Assembly: GCA_023428915.1 (NCBI GenBank)
Contig: JAEYWL010000110.1
Location: 1 to 42,296 of the forward strand
From: Verrucomicrobiota bacterium
GTDB lineage: Bacteria > Chlamydiota > Chlamydiia > Chlamydiales > JAEYWL01
Length of the DNA: 42,296 nt
Direction of reading: 5' to 3'
In this document: positions 7,833-15,929 of the stretch, piece by piece
Position numbering within the stretch: the stretch's first letter is position 1
Layout: the number at the start of each line of letters is the position of its first letter
Notes under the pieces: generated by a model
What the model was told of the DNA's origin: nothing
The model's input: the letters and a program-made list of their open reading frames with translations, nothing else
Databases searched by the model: none
Translations under genes and position numbers: made by a program

Positions 7833-8912
7833 ATGGAAAGTGTAAACGGTTTACTAGGCCCAAAATTTACGGATTTTAAGCATAATGTTCGTGAATTTAC
7901 AAAAGAAATTGATAAAACTTTAAAAGTTGCTATCAACTATTGCCATGAAAAGATGGTAGGAGATAGGGTTGAGTTATTACACTCAGCGGTAAAGATCATC
8001 AAGATTGCTGTTCCATTTGTATTCTTTTTTCAACGGCCTATTGTTTTTGTAATATCAACAGGAATTGCTTTCACTTTTACTTATCAGAAACATTCAGCCG
8101 AAATCATTCAACAAATTAAAGAACTTTGGGACAGGGCTGGACACAACTTTCACGCAACAGCCTTATTATTGACAATTGCAGCTCACCAAGTAGTACCTCT
8201 GGCCATTTTTGGCATTGTAAGCACAAGCTTCGTGGGTATCCTCAGTGGAATTCAAGGAAGAGAAATATTTGACCAATTGCGCGAATACTTTAAACATGAG
8301 CCGCAGCAAGAGCCGCAAGGCCCCCAACAACCACAAGGCCTCCAAGTGCCTCCAGGACGAGAAGGTCAAAAATTATTGAAATTCCGAAACCACCAACTTT
8401 GGATACCAAATTTTCTACCACTGGTAGGCCAGCAGCGACCCCAAGCCCCTCAGCAGCCTGTGCAGCAAAACCAGGCAATTCAACCCCAAGCCCCTCAGCA
8501 GCCTGTGCAGCAAAACCAAGCAATTCAACCCCAAGCCCCGCAGCAGCCTGTGCAGCAAAACCAGGCAATTCAACCCCAAGCCCCGCAGCAGCCTGTGCAG
8601 CAAAACCAAGCAAACCAGCCACAAATTCCTGCATCAAAAACCCAATTAGCTATTGATACTACAGTCGCAATTGTATCCAACACAATATACTATGGCGGAC
8701 AAGCGATAAAAGGCGCAGGTACTGTTGCAAAATTCAGCAAAAAGCATTACCCGCAAGTGATAGCAGTCGGCAGAACTTGTTATGGTGGTGCAAAAACTTG
8801 CTTGAGCAAGATGCGCAGCATGGGTAGTTCCCTTCTACCTTCTGCAACCCAGCCTCGTAAAAGGACAGCTGCCGCTTTGCATTTTTCTCATTCGACAAAT
8901 AGAATCCGCTGA
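7833..8912 (+). CDS. Membrane protein with Pro/Gln 15-residue tandem repeats (member 2 of the trio)
   Basis: The 359-aa product matches no family I can name. Residues 1-50 are charged and helical. Hydrophobic hairpin 1 is at about 52-85 (IIKIAVPFVFFFQRPIVFVI), the linker IIQQIKELWDRAG resembles the one in the previous gene, and hydrophobic hairpin 2 is at about 108-140. A low-complexity region rich in Pro and Gln follows. It contains four copies of a 15-residue unit (about residues 203-262, key motif PQAPQQPVQQNQAIQ). A shorter, weakly hydrophobic basic tail follows. Such tails are often exposed, host-facing or interaction segments; the function is unknown. A terminator-like hairpin lies just downstream (8942-8966). 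Confidence 0.7.
   Translation: MESVNGLLGPKFTDFKHNVREFTKEIDKTLKVAINYCHEKMVGDRVELLHSAVKIIKIAVPFVFFFQRPIVFVISTGIAFTFTYQKHSAEIIQQIKELWDRAGHNFHATALLLTIAAHQVVPLAIFGIVSTSFVGILSGIQGREIFDQLREYFKHEPQQEPQGPQQPQGLQVPPGREGQKLLKFRNHQLWIPNFLPLVGQQRPQAPQQPVQQNQAIQPQAPQQPVQQNQAIQPQAPQQPVQQNQAIQPQAPQQPVQQNQANQPQIPASKTQLAIDTTVAIVSNTIYYGGQAIKGAGTVAKFSKKHYPQVIAVGRTCYGGAKTCLSKMRSMGSSLLPSATQPRKRTAAALHFSHSTNRIR
8439..8618 (+). repeat. Four tandem 45-bp repeats inside the Pro/Gln protein gene
   Basis: Units start at 8439, 8484, 8529 and 8574. Units 1-3 are almost identical, differing mainly at CCT/CCG and CAG/CAA third positions; the end of unit 4 diverges. Because 45 is a multiple of 3, copy-number change keeps the reading frame. 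It also keeps several antisense and alternative frames open, which produces false ORFs. Confidence 0.9.
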
Positions 8913-8941
8913 TTCGGATGCAGCAATCTAAAGTCTAAAAG

Positions 8942-8966
8942 CTTGCCAACAAGTTCTGTTGGCAAG
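8942..8966 (+). terminator. Hairpin after the Pro/Gln membrane protein
   Basis: A perfect 10-bp stem, CTTGCCAACA (8942-8951) and TGTTGGCAAG (8957-8966), encloses a 5-nt loop. It lies 30 bases after the stop codon. Only a weak T/A-rich stretch follows, so intrinsic termination is likely but not certain. Confidence 0.5.
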
Positions 8967-8984
8967 TTAAATTACCATCAGAAC

Positions 8985-9014
8985 TTGCTTCTTTTTAGTT
9001 GAAGTTGGTAAAAT
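8985..9014 (+). promoter_or_regulatory. Candidate sigma-70-type promoter for the 9043 gene
   Basis: TTGCTT (8985-8990) and TAAAAT (9009-9014) are separated by 18 bases and would start transcription about 20 bases before the ATG at 9043. It lies after the terminator-like hairpin, so the third membrane gene may have its own transcript. Confidence 0.45.
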
Positions 9015-9042
9015 ACTCGTTTATTTTTACACTACCTACTTT

Positions 9043-9456
9043 ATGATTAGACAAATTACAGAAAGCCTTCAATTTCTTATTTCTCCAATTATTAGTTATA
9101 TCCACCCTTTAGGGGCATGTACTCCATTATTGGAAAAAATAAAACGGGTTGCTGAATGCCTGTTAATTGCATGTTTTATGACATTTATCTTCTCCGTCAG
9201 TCCGAACTTATGCTACCTAAGCTTCTTTGTTGGCGTCTTTTGCGGCGATGAGGTCAAGCTGCTTGAGCGCACTAAAAAGATTGTAGGACTTTGGAAAAAT
9301 TTTACCCTGCCTGCCCAAATGCTGGCCATCACCACAGGGTACTTCGTAATGCCCTTATTAGCAGTTACCGCAACATTTTTAAGCTATGGCTCATTCGGAG
9401 ACTACATACAAAGAACCTTCGGCCAGAAAGGCAAGTTCCTCTATTTCCGCGGATAA
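9043..9456 (+). CDS. Small membrane protein (member 3 of the trio)
   Basis: The 137-aa product is unrecognised and is mostly hydrophobic. Segments at about 38-68 (AECLLIACFMTFIFSVSPNL) and 93-120 (AQMLAITTGYFVMPLLAVTA) are separated by a charged linker containing ERTKKIVGLWKNF. The arrangement parallels the two preceding genes, whose linkers carry FKKAW and IKELW at the same place. No signal peptide or catalytic motif is seen. It converges on the recombinase gene, with 17 bases between the stop codons. No clear ribosome binding site precedes the ATG, so the start is less certain than for its neighbours. Confidence 0.62.
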   Translation: MIRQITESLQFLISPIISYIHPLGACTPLLEKIKRVAECLLIACFMTFIFSVSPNLCYLSFFVGVFCGDEVKLLERTKKIVGLWKNFTLPAQMLAITTGYFVMPLLAVTATFLSYGSFGDYIQRTFGQKGKFLYFRG

Positions 9457-9473
9457 ACTATCTTACTATAGTA

Positions 9474-10349
9474 TTACTTTCTGGGGTGGCACATTGTAAA
9501 TGCCGCTTGCAAATGACTGTTGCTGATATGGGTATATCGGTCGGTACTGCTTATAGAAGCATGGCCTAGCAGCTCCTGAATGATCCTTAGATCTGCGCCA
9601 TTATCTAATAAGTGGGTCGCAAAAGAGTGTCTTAAGGTATGGGGAGAAATATTTTTTGCAATCCCAGCCAGCTGGCCGTAGAACTTTACAATATTATAGA
9701 CATACCAGCGGCTAATAGGCTTCCCCCGCTGCCCCCTAAATAACGGGGATTTTTCATCCAAAATCCTCTCCTCTGCACCTATATAAGCATGAACCGCAGC
9801 AATAGCTTGTTCATTAATAGGTACAATCCGCTCTTTGCTTCCCTTGCCAAAAACTTTAAGGTAGCCGCTTTTAAGTGATTCTCTAACCTCATAATATTTT
9901 AAAGAACACAATTCAGATACCCTTAATCCTGAAGCATATAAAACTTCCAAAATCGCCCTATCCATCACCCCTTTTTCAGAATTTTGGTCGGGCATATTTA
10001 AGAGCTGTTCCGTTTCCTGAACTGTGAGCACTTCAGGGATTAGCTGCCAGATTTTAGGCGTTTCCAGCAGCGAGGCGATATTTACTGCGATTTTTCCTTC
10101 CCTGTATAGAAAGCGAAAAAATACTTTTAAGGTAATCATGGCACGGCAAATTGAAGCATCAGCGTAGCCTTTAGTACGCATGCTGGAGAGGAAGGCTATG
10201 ATCTCAGTGTCGGCAGCCTCTAGTTCTTTGGAATGGCTTTCATAAAAATGGATGAGATCTGTTTGATAGGCATGAATGGTGTTTTGTGCCAGCCCTTTTT
10301 CGGTGGCCAGATAACAGCTGAATTCATCTAATATTACACTTATAGACAT
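9474..10349 (-). CDS. xerD: Tyrosine recombinase XerC/XerD, probably XerD
   Basis: Site-specific recombinase that resolves chromosome dimers at dif together with its partner. The 291-aa protein has the N-terminal SAM-like core-binding domain (residues 5-90, with KGLAQNTIHAYQTDL) and a complete catalytic domain. The visible catalytic residues are R143 (ASGLRVSEL), a Lys near 169 (GKGSKERIVPI), H237-x-x-R240 (HTLRH), H263 (LGHAS) and Y272 (TDRYTH). The C-terminus is short. The length and the motif LGHASISSTDRYTHIS favour XerD over XerC, but a single sequence cannot settle it. No dif-like site was recognised in the window and no phage or integron context is visible, so a housekeeping role is likely. 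Confidence 0.9.
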   Translation of the reverse strand: MSISVILDEFSCYLATEKGLAQNTIHAYQTDLIHFYESHSKELEAADTEIIAFLSSMRTKGYADASICRAMITLKVFFRFLYREGKIAVNIASLLETPKIWQLIPEVLTVQETEQLLNMPDQNSEKGVMDRAILEVLYASGLRVSELCSLKYYEVRESLKSGYLKVFGKGSKERIVPINEQAIAAVHAYIGAEERILDEKSPLFRGQRGKPISRWYVYNIVKFYGQLAGIAKNISPHTLRHSFATHLLDNGADLRIIQELLGHASISSTDRYTHISNSHLQAAFTMCHPRK

Positions 10350-10428
10350 AGTGATTCCATTATTTCCTAAAGACGAATTAGCCTTAAAAGGATAAAGGAC
10401 ATGAGAAGATGATTCGGTAAATCGTCAC

Positions 10429-10929
10429 TTAAATTAAGTTTAAGGCTTCGGCTAATTCGGGTTTTTCGAGTTCTTTAGCAGCCATTTTGCGCATGCAAAA
10501 GGTTTCACCTGTTTCTAGATTCTCAAAAATAAGGTGTTTTTCTTGCTGTATAGTTATTTCTTGCCTGGTTGCGAATTTACGGGTACGCACCAAAAATAAT
10601 GCTAAAAGATAGGCTTTGCCCTGGTTGAGTTCAGATGGCTCCTTTAAAAGGGCTTTTAAACGATCGAGTAAAGGGCCGGCATCACTTTTAGGTTTAACAA
10701 CAACCGCTTTATGGGGCATGCGTGCTTTCCAATGACTGACTATTTTCTGCTTGTCTGCCTTTACAAGCTCCCAGCACTCTTTGCAATAGTCTTCCCTAAG
10801 AAGCCCCTCTTTTTCAGGATTCTCAAACAATACTGTGTGGTATTCCAACCCAGCCAAAGGTTCTTTGCTGCGGCAGCATTGCTGGCTGGGTTTAGGAAGC
10901 TCTAGAAGAAAAGGGTACAAATATGTCAT
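10429..10929 (-). CDS. Hypothetical Cys-rich protein downstream of pgi
   Basis: The 166-aa product is not recognised. The N-terminal third has C18-C19 and C49-x-x-C52, a spacing that could bind zinc as a small treble-clef or ribbon. The remainder is charged and helical, with KSDAGPLLDRLKALLKEP followed by a beta-rich stretch around TRQEITIQQEKHLIFENLET. It has no signal peptide or membrane segment and is probably cytosolic. Its ATG shares one base with the pgi stop codon (TAATG), which indicates translational coupling and one transcript with pgi. It is either a lineage-specific conserved gene or a regulatory zinc protein; nothing shows which. Confidence 0.7.
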   Translation of the reverse strand: MTYLYPFLLELPKPSQQCCRSKEPLAGLEYHTVLFENPEKEGLLREDYCKECWELVKADKQKIVSHWKARMPHKAVVVKPKSDAGPLLDRLKALLKEPSELNQGKAYLLALFLVRTRKFATRQEITIQQEKHLIFENLETGETFCMRKMAAKELEKPELAEALNLI

Positions 10930-12554
10930 TAATGGATTGAATCCAGTTGTTTTAAGTAAGCATCGCCCAGTGGATAGGTGCCGCCTTTGCTTAACCCCTC
11001 TTTCTCCACTGCTATGATCTCTTCAGTTATTTTTTCAGCCAAGACTTTTCCGAGTTGAACTCCTTCTTGATCGAAGGAATTAATATCCCAAATAAATCCC
11101 TGGATGGCAACCTTTTGCTCATATAGAGCAAATAAAGCGCCCATTGTAAAAGGAGTCAGCTTTTGTGCCAATAGAATAGAGACAGGTCTATTGCCTTCAA
11201 AATCTTTATTAGGGTTTTCATTTTTACGACCTTGAGCCAAAGCAATGGCCTGTGCAATGCAATTGGCAATCAACTTCTGTTGATTGGTAGACCCCTTGTA
11301 CAGATTATCCTGCCCATACTGGCATTCTTTGAAAGCAATAAATTCCAAGGGTACAATGGTCGTTCCTTGATGTATCAACTGAAAGAAAGAGTGCTGCGCA
11401 CTTGTGCCTGGTTCACCCCAAACAAGCGGCCCTGTTTCAAAATCCACCCGATTACCATGCCGATCGGTATGCTTGCCATCCGACTCCATATCAACCTGTT
11501 GAATGTGCGCAGGAAAGCGGAATAAGGCCTCGGAATAAGGGATAATAGCCAGATTGGCATGATTTAAAAAGTTGCGGTTCCAGATACCTATTAAGGCCTG
11601 CATCAAAGGCAGGTTTTGCTTATAATCGGGATTGAGGGCAGCTTTATCCATGGCATTGCAGCCGCGTAAAAACTCAAAATAGTTATCATAACCAATGGAA
11701 AGCGAGAGCAATAGCCCTCCAAACATAGTAGATGTGCTAAATCTCCCTCCAATATTGTCCCAAATATGGAAGCATTCTAAATAACGGGATTTATCGTCTA
11801 AAGGGGTCCCGGGCATGGAAATCGAGACAAAATGCTCTTCTGGCTTTAAACCGGCTTTTTTGAAGCGCTGGCGGACAAATTCCTCGTTGGAAGCTGTTTC
11901 AATGGTTGTACCGGACTTGGAGCCGATAATCACCAAGGTTTTGGAAAGGTTCAGATTTTTTAAAACTTTCCCGGTAGCATCAGGATCTACGTTAGATATA
12001 AAGTGAAAATTTTTGCCAGGTTTTTGCAGATATTTTAAGGCATAGTAAACTGCTTTAGGGCCAAGATCAGATCCTCCCATTGCGATACTGACCACATCAG
12101 TAAATTTCTTATCAGAATCTATTTTCTGAAGAAATGCTTTAAGCTTTTCGTGTTCCTTTAAGGATTTTTCAATGGCCTCTTCAACAACCTTAGAACGTTT
12201 TCTGGTATCAAAAAAATCTCTGGCAGCTGTATGCAGCACGTTGCGATTTTCACTCGGGAACCCTTCAATAATATTAACAATTTCGCCGTCCTGCATTTTT
12301 TTAAGCTTTTCCAGGACTTGCGACTCTTCTGCTAATTCAAGGAGAGCGCTGATGACTTCTTTGGTTACCCTTTGCGTGCCAAATAGCAGCTTATAGCCGC
12401 AAGACTCTGCCAGAAAAGCATCCACTCTTTCGGGCGTCAAGACGCCTTCTTGGGAAAGGTCAATCGGATGCTCAGCTAATGCTTGCAACTTTTTATAGGC
12501 AGCATACTGGGTAAATGCTATCCGGCCAATTTTATTTTTGCTTTCCGTCATCAT
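10929..12554 (-). CDS. pgi: Glucose-6-phosphate isomerase
   Basis: Cytosolic enzyme of glycolysis that interconverts glucose 6-phosphate and fructose 6-phosphate. The product is 541 aa, within the range of long bacterial Pgi. Visible family signatures include the phosphate-binding loop SKSGTTIETASNEEF, GGRFSTSTMFGGL, the catalytic-region motif MESDGKHTDRHG and FDQEGVQLGKVLAEKI near the C-terminus (FDQxGVExGK in the family). Start: two consecutive ATG codons follow AAGGAGC at a good distance. It heads a two-gene unit with the Cys-rich hypothetical protein. The 146-bp gap before the divergent trmB gene holds a small hairpin. Confidence 0.97.
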   Translation of the reverse strand: MMTESKNKIGRIAFTQYAAYKKLQALAEHPIDLSQEGVLTPERVDAFLAESCGYKLLFGTQRVTKEVISALLELAEESQVLEKLKKMQDGEIVNIIEGFPSENRNVLHTAARDFFDTRKRSKVVEEAIEKSLKEHEKLKAFLQKIDSDKKFTDVVSIAMGGSDLGPKAVYYALKYLQKPGKNFHFISNVDPDATGKVLKNLNLSKTLVIIGSKSGTTIETASNEEFVRQRFKKAGLKPEEHFVSISMPGTPLDDKSRYLECFHIWDNIGGRFSTSTMFGGLLLSLSIGYDNYFEFLRGCNAMDKAALNPDYKQNLPLMQALIGIWNRNFLNHANLAIIPYSEALFRFPAHIQQVDMESDGKHTDRHGNRVDFETGPLVWGEPGTSAQHSFFQLIHQGTTIVPLEFIAFKECQYGQDNLYKGSTNQQKLIANCIAQAIALAQGRKNENPNKDFEGNRPVSILLAQKLTPFTMGALFALYEQKVAIQGFIWDINSFDQEGVQLGKVLAEKITEEIIAVEKEGLSKGGTYPLGDAYLKQLDSIH

Positions 12555-12597
12555 AGTTATGCTCCTTTTTATCCCGCGTATACATCAAACCAAGAAT

Positions 12598-12624
12598 AAT
12601 AATCAAGGTGAGTCCTTGTTTATT
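12598..12624. promoter_or_regulatory. Hairpin in the pgi/trmB divergent intergenic region
   Basis: Arms 12598-12608 and 12614-12624 (11 bp, one mismatch, 5-nt loop TGAGT) form an imperfect palindrome about 45 bases before pgi. A second short inverted repeat, TTAAGG/CCTTAA, lies at 12642-12665, next to a possible trmB -10 (TATACT, 12671-12676). Either could be an operator; no regulator is evident. Confidence 0.3.
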
Positions 12625-12700
12625 AGGCGTCTCTTCTATTATTAAGGTAGCAACCTGAGCCTTAACCTGATATACTTGCCTTTCTTTTCAAGGACTTAAG

Positions 12701-13378
12701 ATGAAACCAGAAGATGTAGTATATCCATTTGTTACAGAAAAACCTGTAATCGGCATTTTTGACCATATTTGGCATATCCCCAAACAATGCGATCTTGCCT
12801 CTTTTACTTTTCCGGGTTGGCATGCGCCCCTCTTATTTGGCAATGACCAACCAGTAAAACTAGAGTATTGCAGCGGCAATGGAACTTGGATTGCAGAAAA
12901 AGCCAAAGCAGATCCACACAGCAATTGGGTCGCTGTTGAAATGTTATTTAGCCGGGTTAAAAAAATCCGGGCAAAAATAGCAAACCACACTATCGGCAAT
13001 CTAAAAATTATTTGCGGAGAAGCTTACATCGCGTCCAAGCATTACTTCCCGGCATCTTCAGTACAAGAAGTTTATATAAACTTTCCTGATCCTTGGCCAA
13101 AGCGCCGCCACGCCCCTCACAGGTTAATTCAATCCCGCTTTTTAGTTGAATTAGAGCGCATATTACTTCCTGGCGGGACTGTCACGATGGTCACAGATGA
13201 ACCAGCTTATTCCAAGCAAATCATTGATTTATTCATTAAGCACCCCGCTTTTGCTTCTTACCACCCGGCCCCCTATTTCCTAACTGAAGACATAGAATAT
13301 GGCTCTTCTTTTTTTAGAGAATTATGGGAAAGCAAAGGAAAAACCATTTACTTTCATAAATTTACTCGAAAGGCATAA
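12701..13378 (+). CDS. trmB: tRNA (guanine-N7-)-methyltransferase TrmB
   Basis: SAM-dependent enzyme that makes m7G46 in the variable loop of tRNA. The 225-aa protein shows the SAM-binding motif LEYCSGNGTWIAEKA (a slightly unusual start compared with the common LEIGCGxGxF), NWVAVEMLFSRV, and the catalytic and tRNA-binding signature YINFPDPWPKRRHAPHRL, which is diagnostic for TrmB. The later LLPGGTVTMVTDEPAYSKQI is also typical. An AAGGA ribosome binding site lies 7 bases before the ATG. It starts a run of four closely packed plus-strand genes (trmB, bshC-like, unknown, map), with 6 bases to the next gene. Confidence 0.95.
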   Translation: MKPEDVVYPFVTEKPVIGIFDHIWHIPKQCDLASFTFPGWHAPLLFGNDQPVKLEYCSGNGTWIAEKAKADPHSNWVAVEMLFSRVKKIRAKIANHTIGNLKIICGEAYIASKHYFPASSVQEVYINFPDPWPKRRHAPHRLIQSRFLVELERILLPGGTVTMVTDEPAYSKQIIDLFIKHPAFASYHPAPYFLTEDIEYGSSFFRELWESKGKTIYFHKFTRKA

Positions 13379-13384
13379 TGCATC

Positions 13385-14812
13385 ATGGAGGAGCTCTTTA
13401 CCTACAATAGCAAGCCCAGAGAGCCCGCTTCATTTTCTTCTGTGCGCAAACAAATCCTGAGTAAAACCTACCCTCGCCGCGAGCTGGCGGCCATCTTAGA
13501 AAAATATAATCTAGAAATAGGCAACAGAGCTGCAGTCGCACACTGGAAAAGCAAGCTTTGGCAGCCAGATTGTTTATATGTCATTACCGGGCAGCAGCTT
13601 GGAGTTGCCGGAGGCCCCCTGCTCCTTATTTTAAAAGCTATTACTGCAATAAAGCTGGCAACGCAAGAAGGGGCAATCCCCCTTTTTTGGTTAGCCACAG
13701 AAGATCACGACATTGGAGAAATAGACCACACCTATGTGATCAAACAAACTGGCGACATACAGAAATTTCGGCTTTCTTTCCCCAAAGGCGGCTTCGTAGA
13801 AGATCTGCTCCTCACTGAGGCCCACCTCAAACAATTTAAAGAACTGCTCGCAGGCTTTAATATACTCTCTGCAGACTGGCTGAGCCCCAATATGCGCTTT
13901 GCCGAAGCTATGGCAAGGCTTTTAGCAAGTTTATTTCAAGATACACCATTATTGTTTATTGAGCCCTTCTGCCTGCGTCAACTAGCCGCCCCCTATTTTA
14001 AACAAGAAATCTTGCGCGGCAGGGAAATCGAACAGGCTATTGCCCTAACAACGAACCAACTTGCGGCCAGGCAGCTGCCAACCCCCTTAAAATTAAACGG
14101 CCCTAATCTATTTTTTAAAACTGCAGCAGGACAGCGAATTAAAATAAGAAGAGCGGCAGAAAATACCTATGCCATCGGACACAGGCAATTAACAACCGCT
14201 GAAGTCATAACATTAATTGAGGAAACCCCGCAGTATTTTAGCAGCAGCGCAGCAAGCCGCCCCCTTATACAAAGCTCATTATTTCCTACCTTAGCCTATG
14301 TGGCAGGGCCGACTGAAAAACTCTACTATTCCCAGCTTGACGAATACCATAAGCTTCTGGCAGTCCCCTTTCCCCAGATTTTTTCTCGAATAACTGCCAC
14401 ATTGACCCTTCCTGCGGCTGAAAATACCCTTAACAAGCTAAGACTCTCTCCTTGGGAGACTCTGCCAACGAGCTGGAGCGAACTGCTGCATCTCAACGAC
14501 GATTTGCACTGCATGAATGCCCTTTGGCAACAAGAACAGAAGATAAAAGCACCTCGCTTGGTTTCTAAATATTTTCAGCTAATTGCTAAGCACGCCAAAG
14601 CAAAATACCTGCACCAACTACAGTTAGATGGATCTGCTTTGCATTTTGTAAACAATCTTTTGCATCCCAAATTGCGTCCTCAAGAAAGAGTTTTAAACTG
14701 GCTGCAGTTCCAGGCGGCAACACCAAATAACTTAATTGCCCTATTTATTAAACAAATAGATCTCTCAAAAACAGAACATTATTTTTGCAGGATATATGAC
14801 CATAGATCTTGA
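13385..14812 (+). CDS. bshC: BshC-like putative cysteine ligase (bacillithiol synthesis family, formerly YllA)
   Basis: The 475-aa protein belongs to the BshC family, which in Firmicutes adds cysteine to GlcN-malate to form bacillithiol. Visible signatures are VITGQQLGVAGGPLLLILKA (about residues 60-80), where the family has VxTGQQxGLxGGPxYxxxKA, and FWLATEDHDIGEIDH. YVAGPTEKLYYSQL is in the central part. It is shorter than the Bacillus protein (about 540 aa), mainly in the C-terminal coiled-coil and helical part. No bshA or bshB is present in the window, so thiol chemistry here is inference. The next gene overlaps it by 17 bases. Confidence 0.82.
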   Translation: MEELFTYNSKPREPASFSSVRKQILSKTYPRRELAAILEKYNLEIGNRAAVAHWKSKLWQPDCLYVITGQQLGVAGGPLLLILKAITAIKLATQEGAIPLFWLATEDHDIGEIDHTYVIKQTGDIQKFRLSFPKGGFVEDLLLTEAHLKQFKELLAGFNILSADWLSPNMRFAEAMARLLASLFQDTPLLFIEPFCLRQLAAPYFKQEILRGREIEQAIALTTNQLAARQLPTPLKLNGPNLFFKTAAGQRIKIRRAAENTYAIGHRQLTTAEVITLIEETPQYFSSSAASRPLIQSSLFPTLAYVAGPTEKLYYSQLDEYHKLLAVPFPQIFSRITATLTLPAAENTLNKLRLSPWETLPTSWSELLHLNDDLHCMNALWQQEQKIKAPRLVSKYFQLIAKHAKAKYLHQLQLDGSALHFVNNLLHPKLRPQERVLNWLQFQAATPNNLIALFIKQIDLSKTEHYFCRIYDHRS

Positions 14813-15929
14813 AGAAAACCTAGAAGAAGAGCTCCGCTTTAATTGGGTACGCCCCTATTTCATGCATGGAAGCGAACCTTTTCACCCCAAAATTGCCAAT
14901 AATTTAGGATTTAATGACCATGCAGATAGTAATTGTGTAAGCATTTCCCTAAACTGCAGACAAACTTCCGACTTAAATTGGAAGGCAGCCAAGCAGCAGG
15001 CCGAACAAGCAGCGGCCGGCAACAAAAAAATATTTTGGGAGCTTGATCTTGGACTGTTCGGCGATCTGGAAAATTCTTTGGAATGCGAAGTGCAGTATAA
15101 AGCCTTGTCATTAGCCTTAGACCATTTTCGCGCAACCCTTTGGAAAGATTTTCACAAAGCAACATTCGGGGCCTCCCTTTACAAAGGCCCGGCCAATTAT
15201 GCCGAAAGCTTTTATTGGAACCGTAAAAGCATTGAAAACTTCCAAGGCTGGTTAAGTGATCATTTTGCGGATATTCAGGAACTAGAAAATGAAACAGGCC
15301 TGTTAATTGGCGATTATAAAAATTGTACCCCAGAATTGTTCAATGCAAGCCCTAAGGGAATTTTCTTGCTTGAACAATTTTGCCGTACCGCCTGCATCAC
15401 CTATTTGGAAATGCTGCTTGGCTCCCTGCCAGACGCATTGCTTCCCTTTGTTTGTTTAGATACAAATCTTTTACAAAGTCCTTTGCAGTTTCATCTAGCC
15501 ACTCACAGCGAAATTTATGAAAGATTTTGCCTTGCTTTAACCCATTCGCCAATCCCCCATTACGGGCTAAACTGGGATAAAGAAGGCTATTCCCAAAACT
15601 GCAGCAATGAACCGCTTCAAACAGCTGTTTGCATTCCTCCTGCAAACTGCTGTAAGCCTTCGCAAGCAGCGCGCTTAGAGCATGCTTTCATGCAGCTCGC
15701 AGCCAATAGCATCGCCTATAGGACAATTGCTGAAAATCAGCTGACAGCCGAATGGGATGGAGTGGATTATTTAATTATTTGCCCAAGCCTGATCACCTCC
15801 TCTGGTAAAAGAAAGCTGCAAGGCTTTTGTGCTGCAGGAGGCACCGTAGTGCTAGCAGAGGACGGCAGCATGCATTTGCCTGGCGAAATGACTTTCTCGG
15901 ATTTTTTTATTAATAAAGGACGTGCATAA
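14796..15929 (+). CDS. Unrecognised 377-aa protein between bshC and map
   Basis: No family could be named. The sequence is rich in aromatic residues and cysteines, with stretches such as FWELDLGLFGDLENS, FHKATFGASLYKGPANYAE and SFYWNRKSIENFQGW. This hints at an alpha/beta barrel-like or carbohydrate-active fold, but no catalytic motif could be identified. The last 60 residues (WDGVDYLIICPSLITSSGKR) look like a Rossmann-like strand-loop with AAGGTVVLAEDGS. No signal peptide or membrane span is present. It overlaps bshC by 17 bases and shares one base with map (TAATG), so it is part of a translationally coupled operon. It is probably a lineage-conserved protein of unknown role. Confidence 0.72.
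   Translation: MTIDLEENLEEELRFNWVRPYFMHGSEPFHPKIANNLGFNDHADSNCVSISLNCRQTSDLNWKAAKQQAEQAAAGNKKIFWELDLGLFGDLENSLECEVQYKALSLALDHFRATLWKDFHKATFGASLYKGPANYAESFYWNRKSIENFQGWLSDHFADIQELENETGLLIGDYKNCTPELFNASPKGIFLLEQFCRTACITYLEMLLGSLPDALLPFVCLDTNLLQSPLQFHLATHSEIYERFCLALTHSPIPHYGLNWDKEGYSQNCSNEPLQTAVCIPPANCCKPSQAARLEHAFMQLAANSIAYRTIAENQLTAEWDGVDYLIICPSLITSSGKRKLQGFCAAGGTVVLAEDGSMHLPGEMTFSDFFINKGRA

Noticed and set aside
8290..8656. Open frames across the Pro/Gln repeat: a 115-aa antisense frame at 8290-8637 and an 85-aa alternative sense frame at 8399-8656
   Set aside because: The 45-bp period keeps every frame open through repetition. Their composition (Gly/Leu/Ala repeats) is an artefact, and no ribosome binding site or homology pattern supports them.
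9474..10349. XerC/D gene as evidence of an integrated phage or island
   Set aside because: No att-like direct repeats, phage genes or tRNA gene lie nearby; the protein looks like the chromosomal Xer enzyme.
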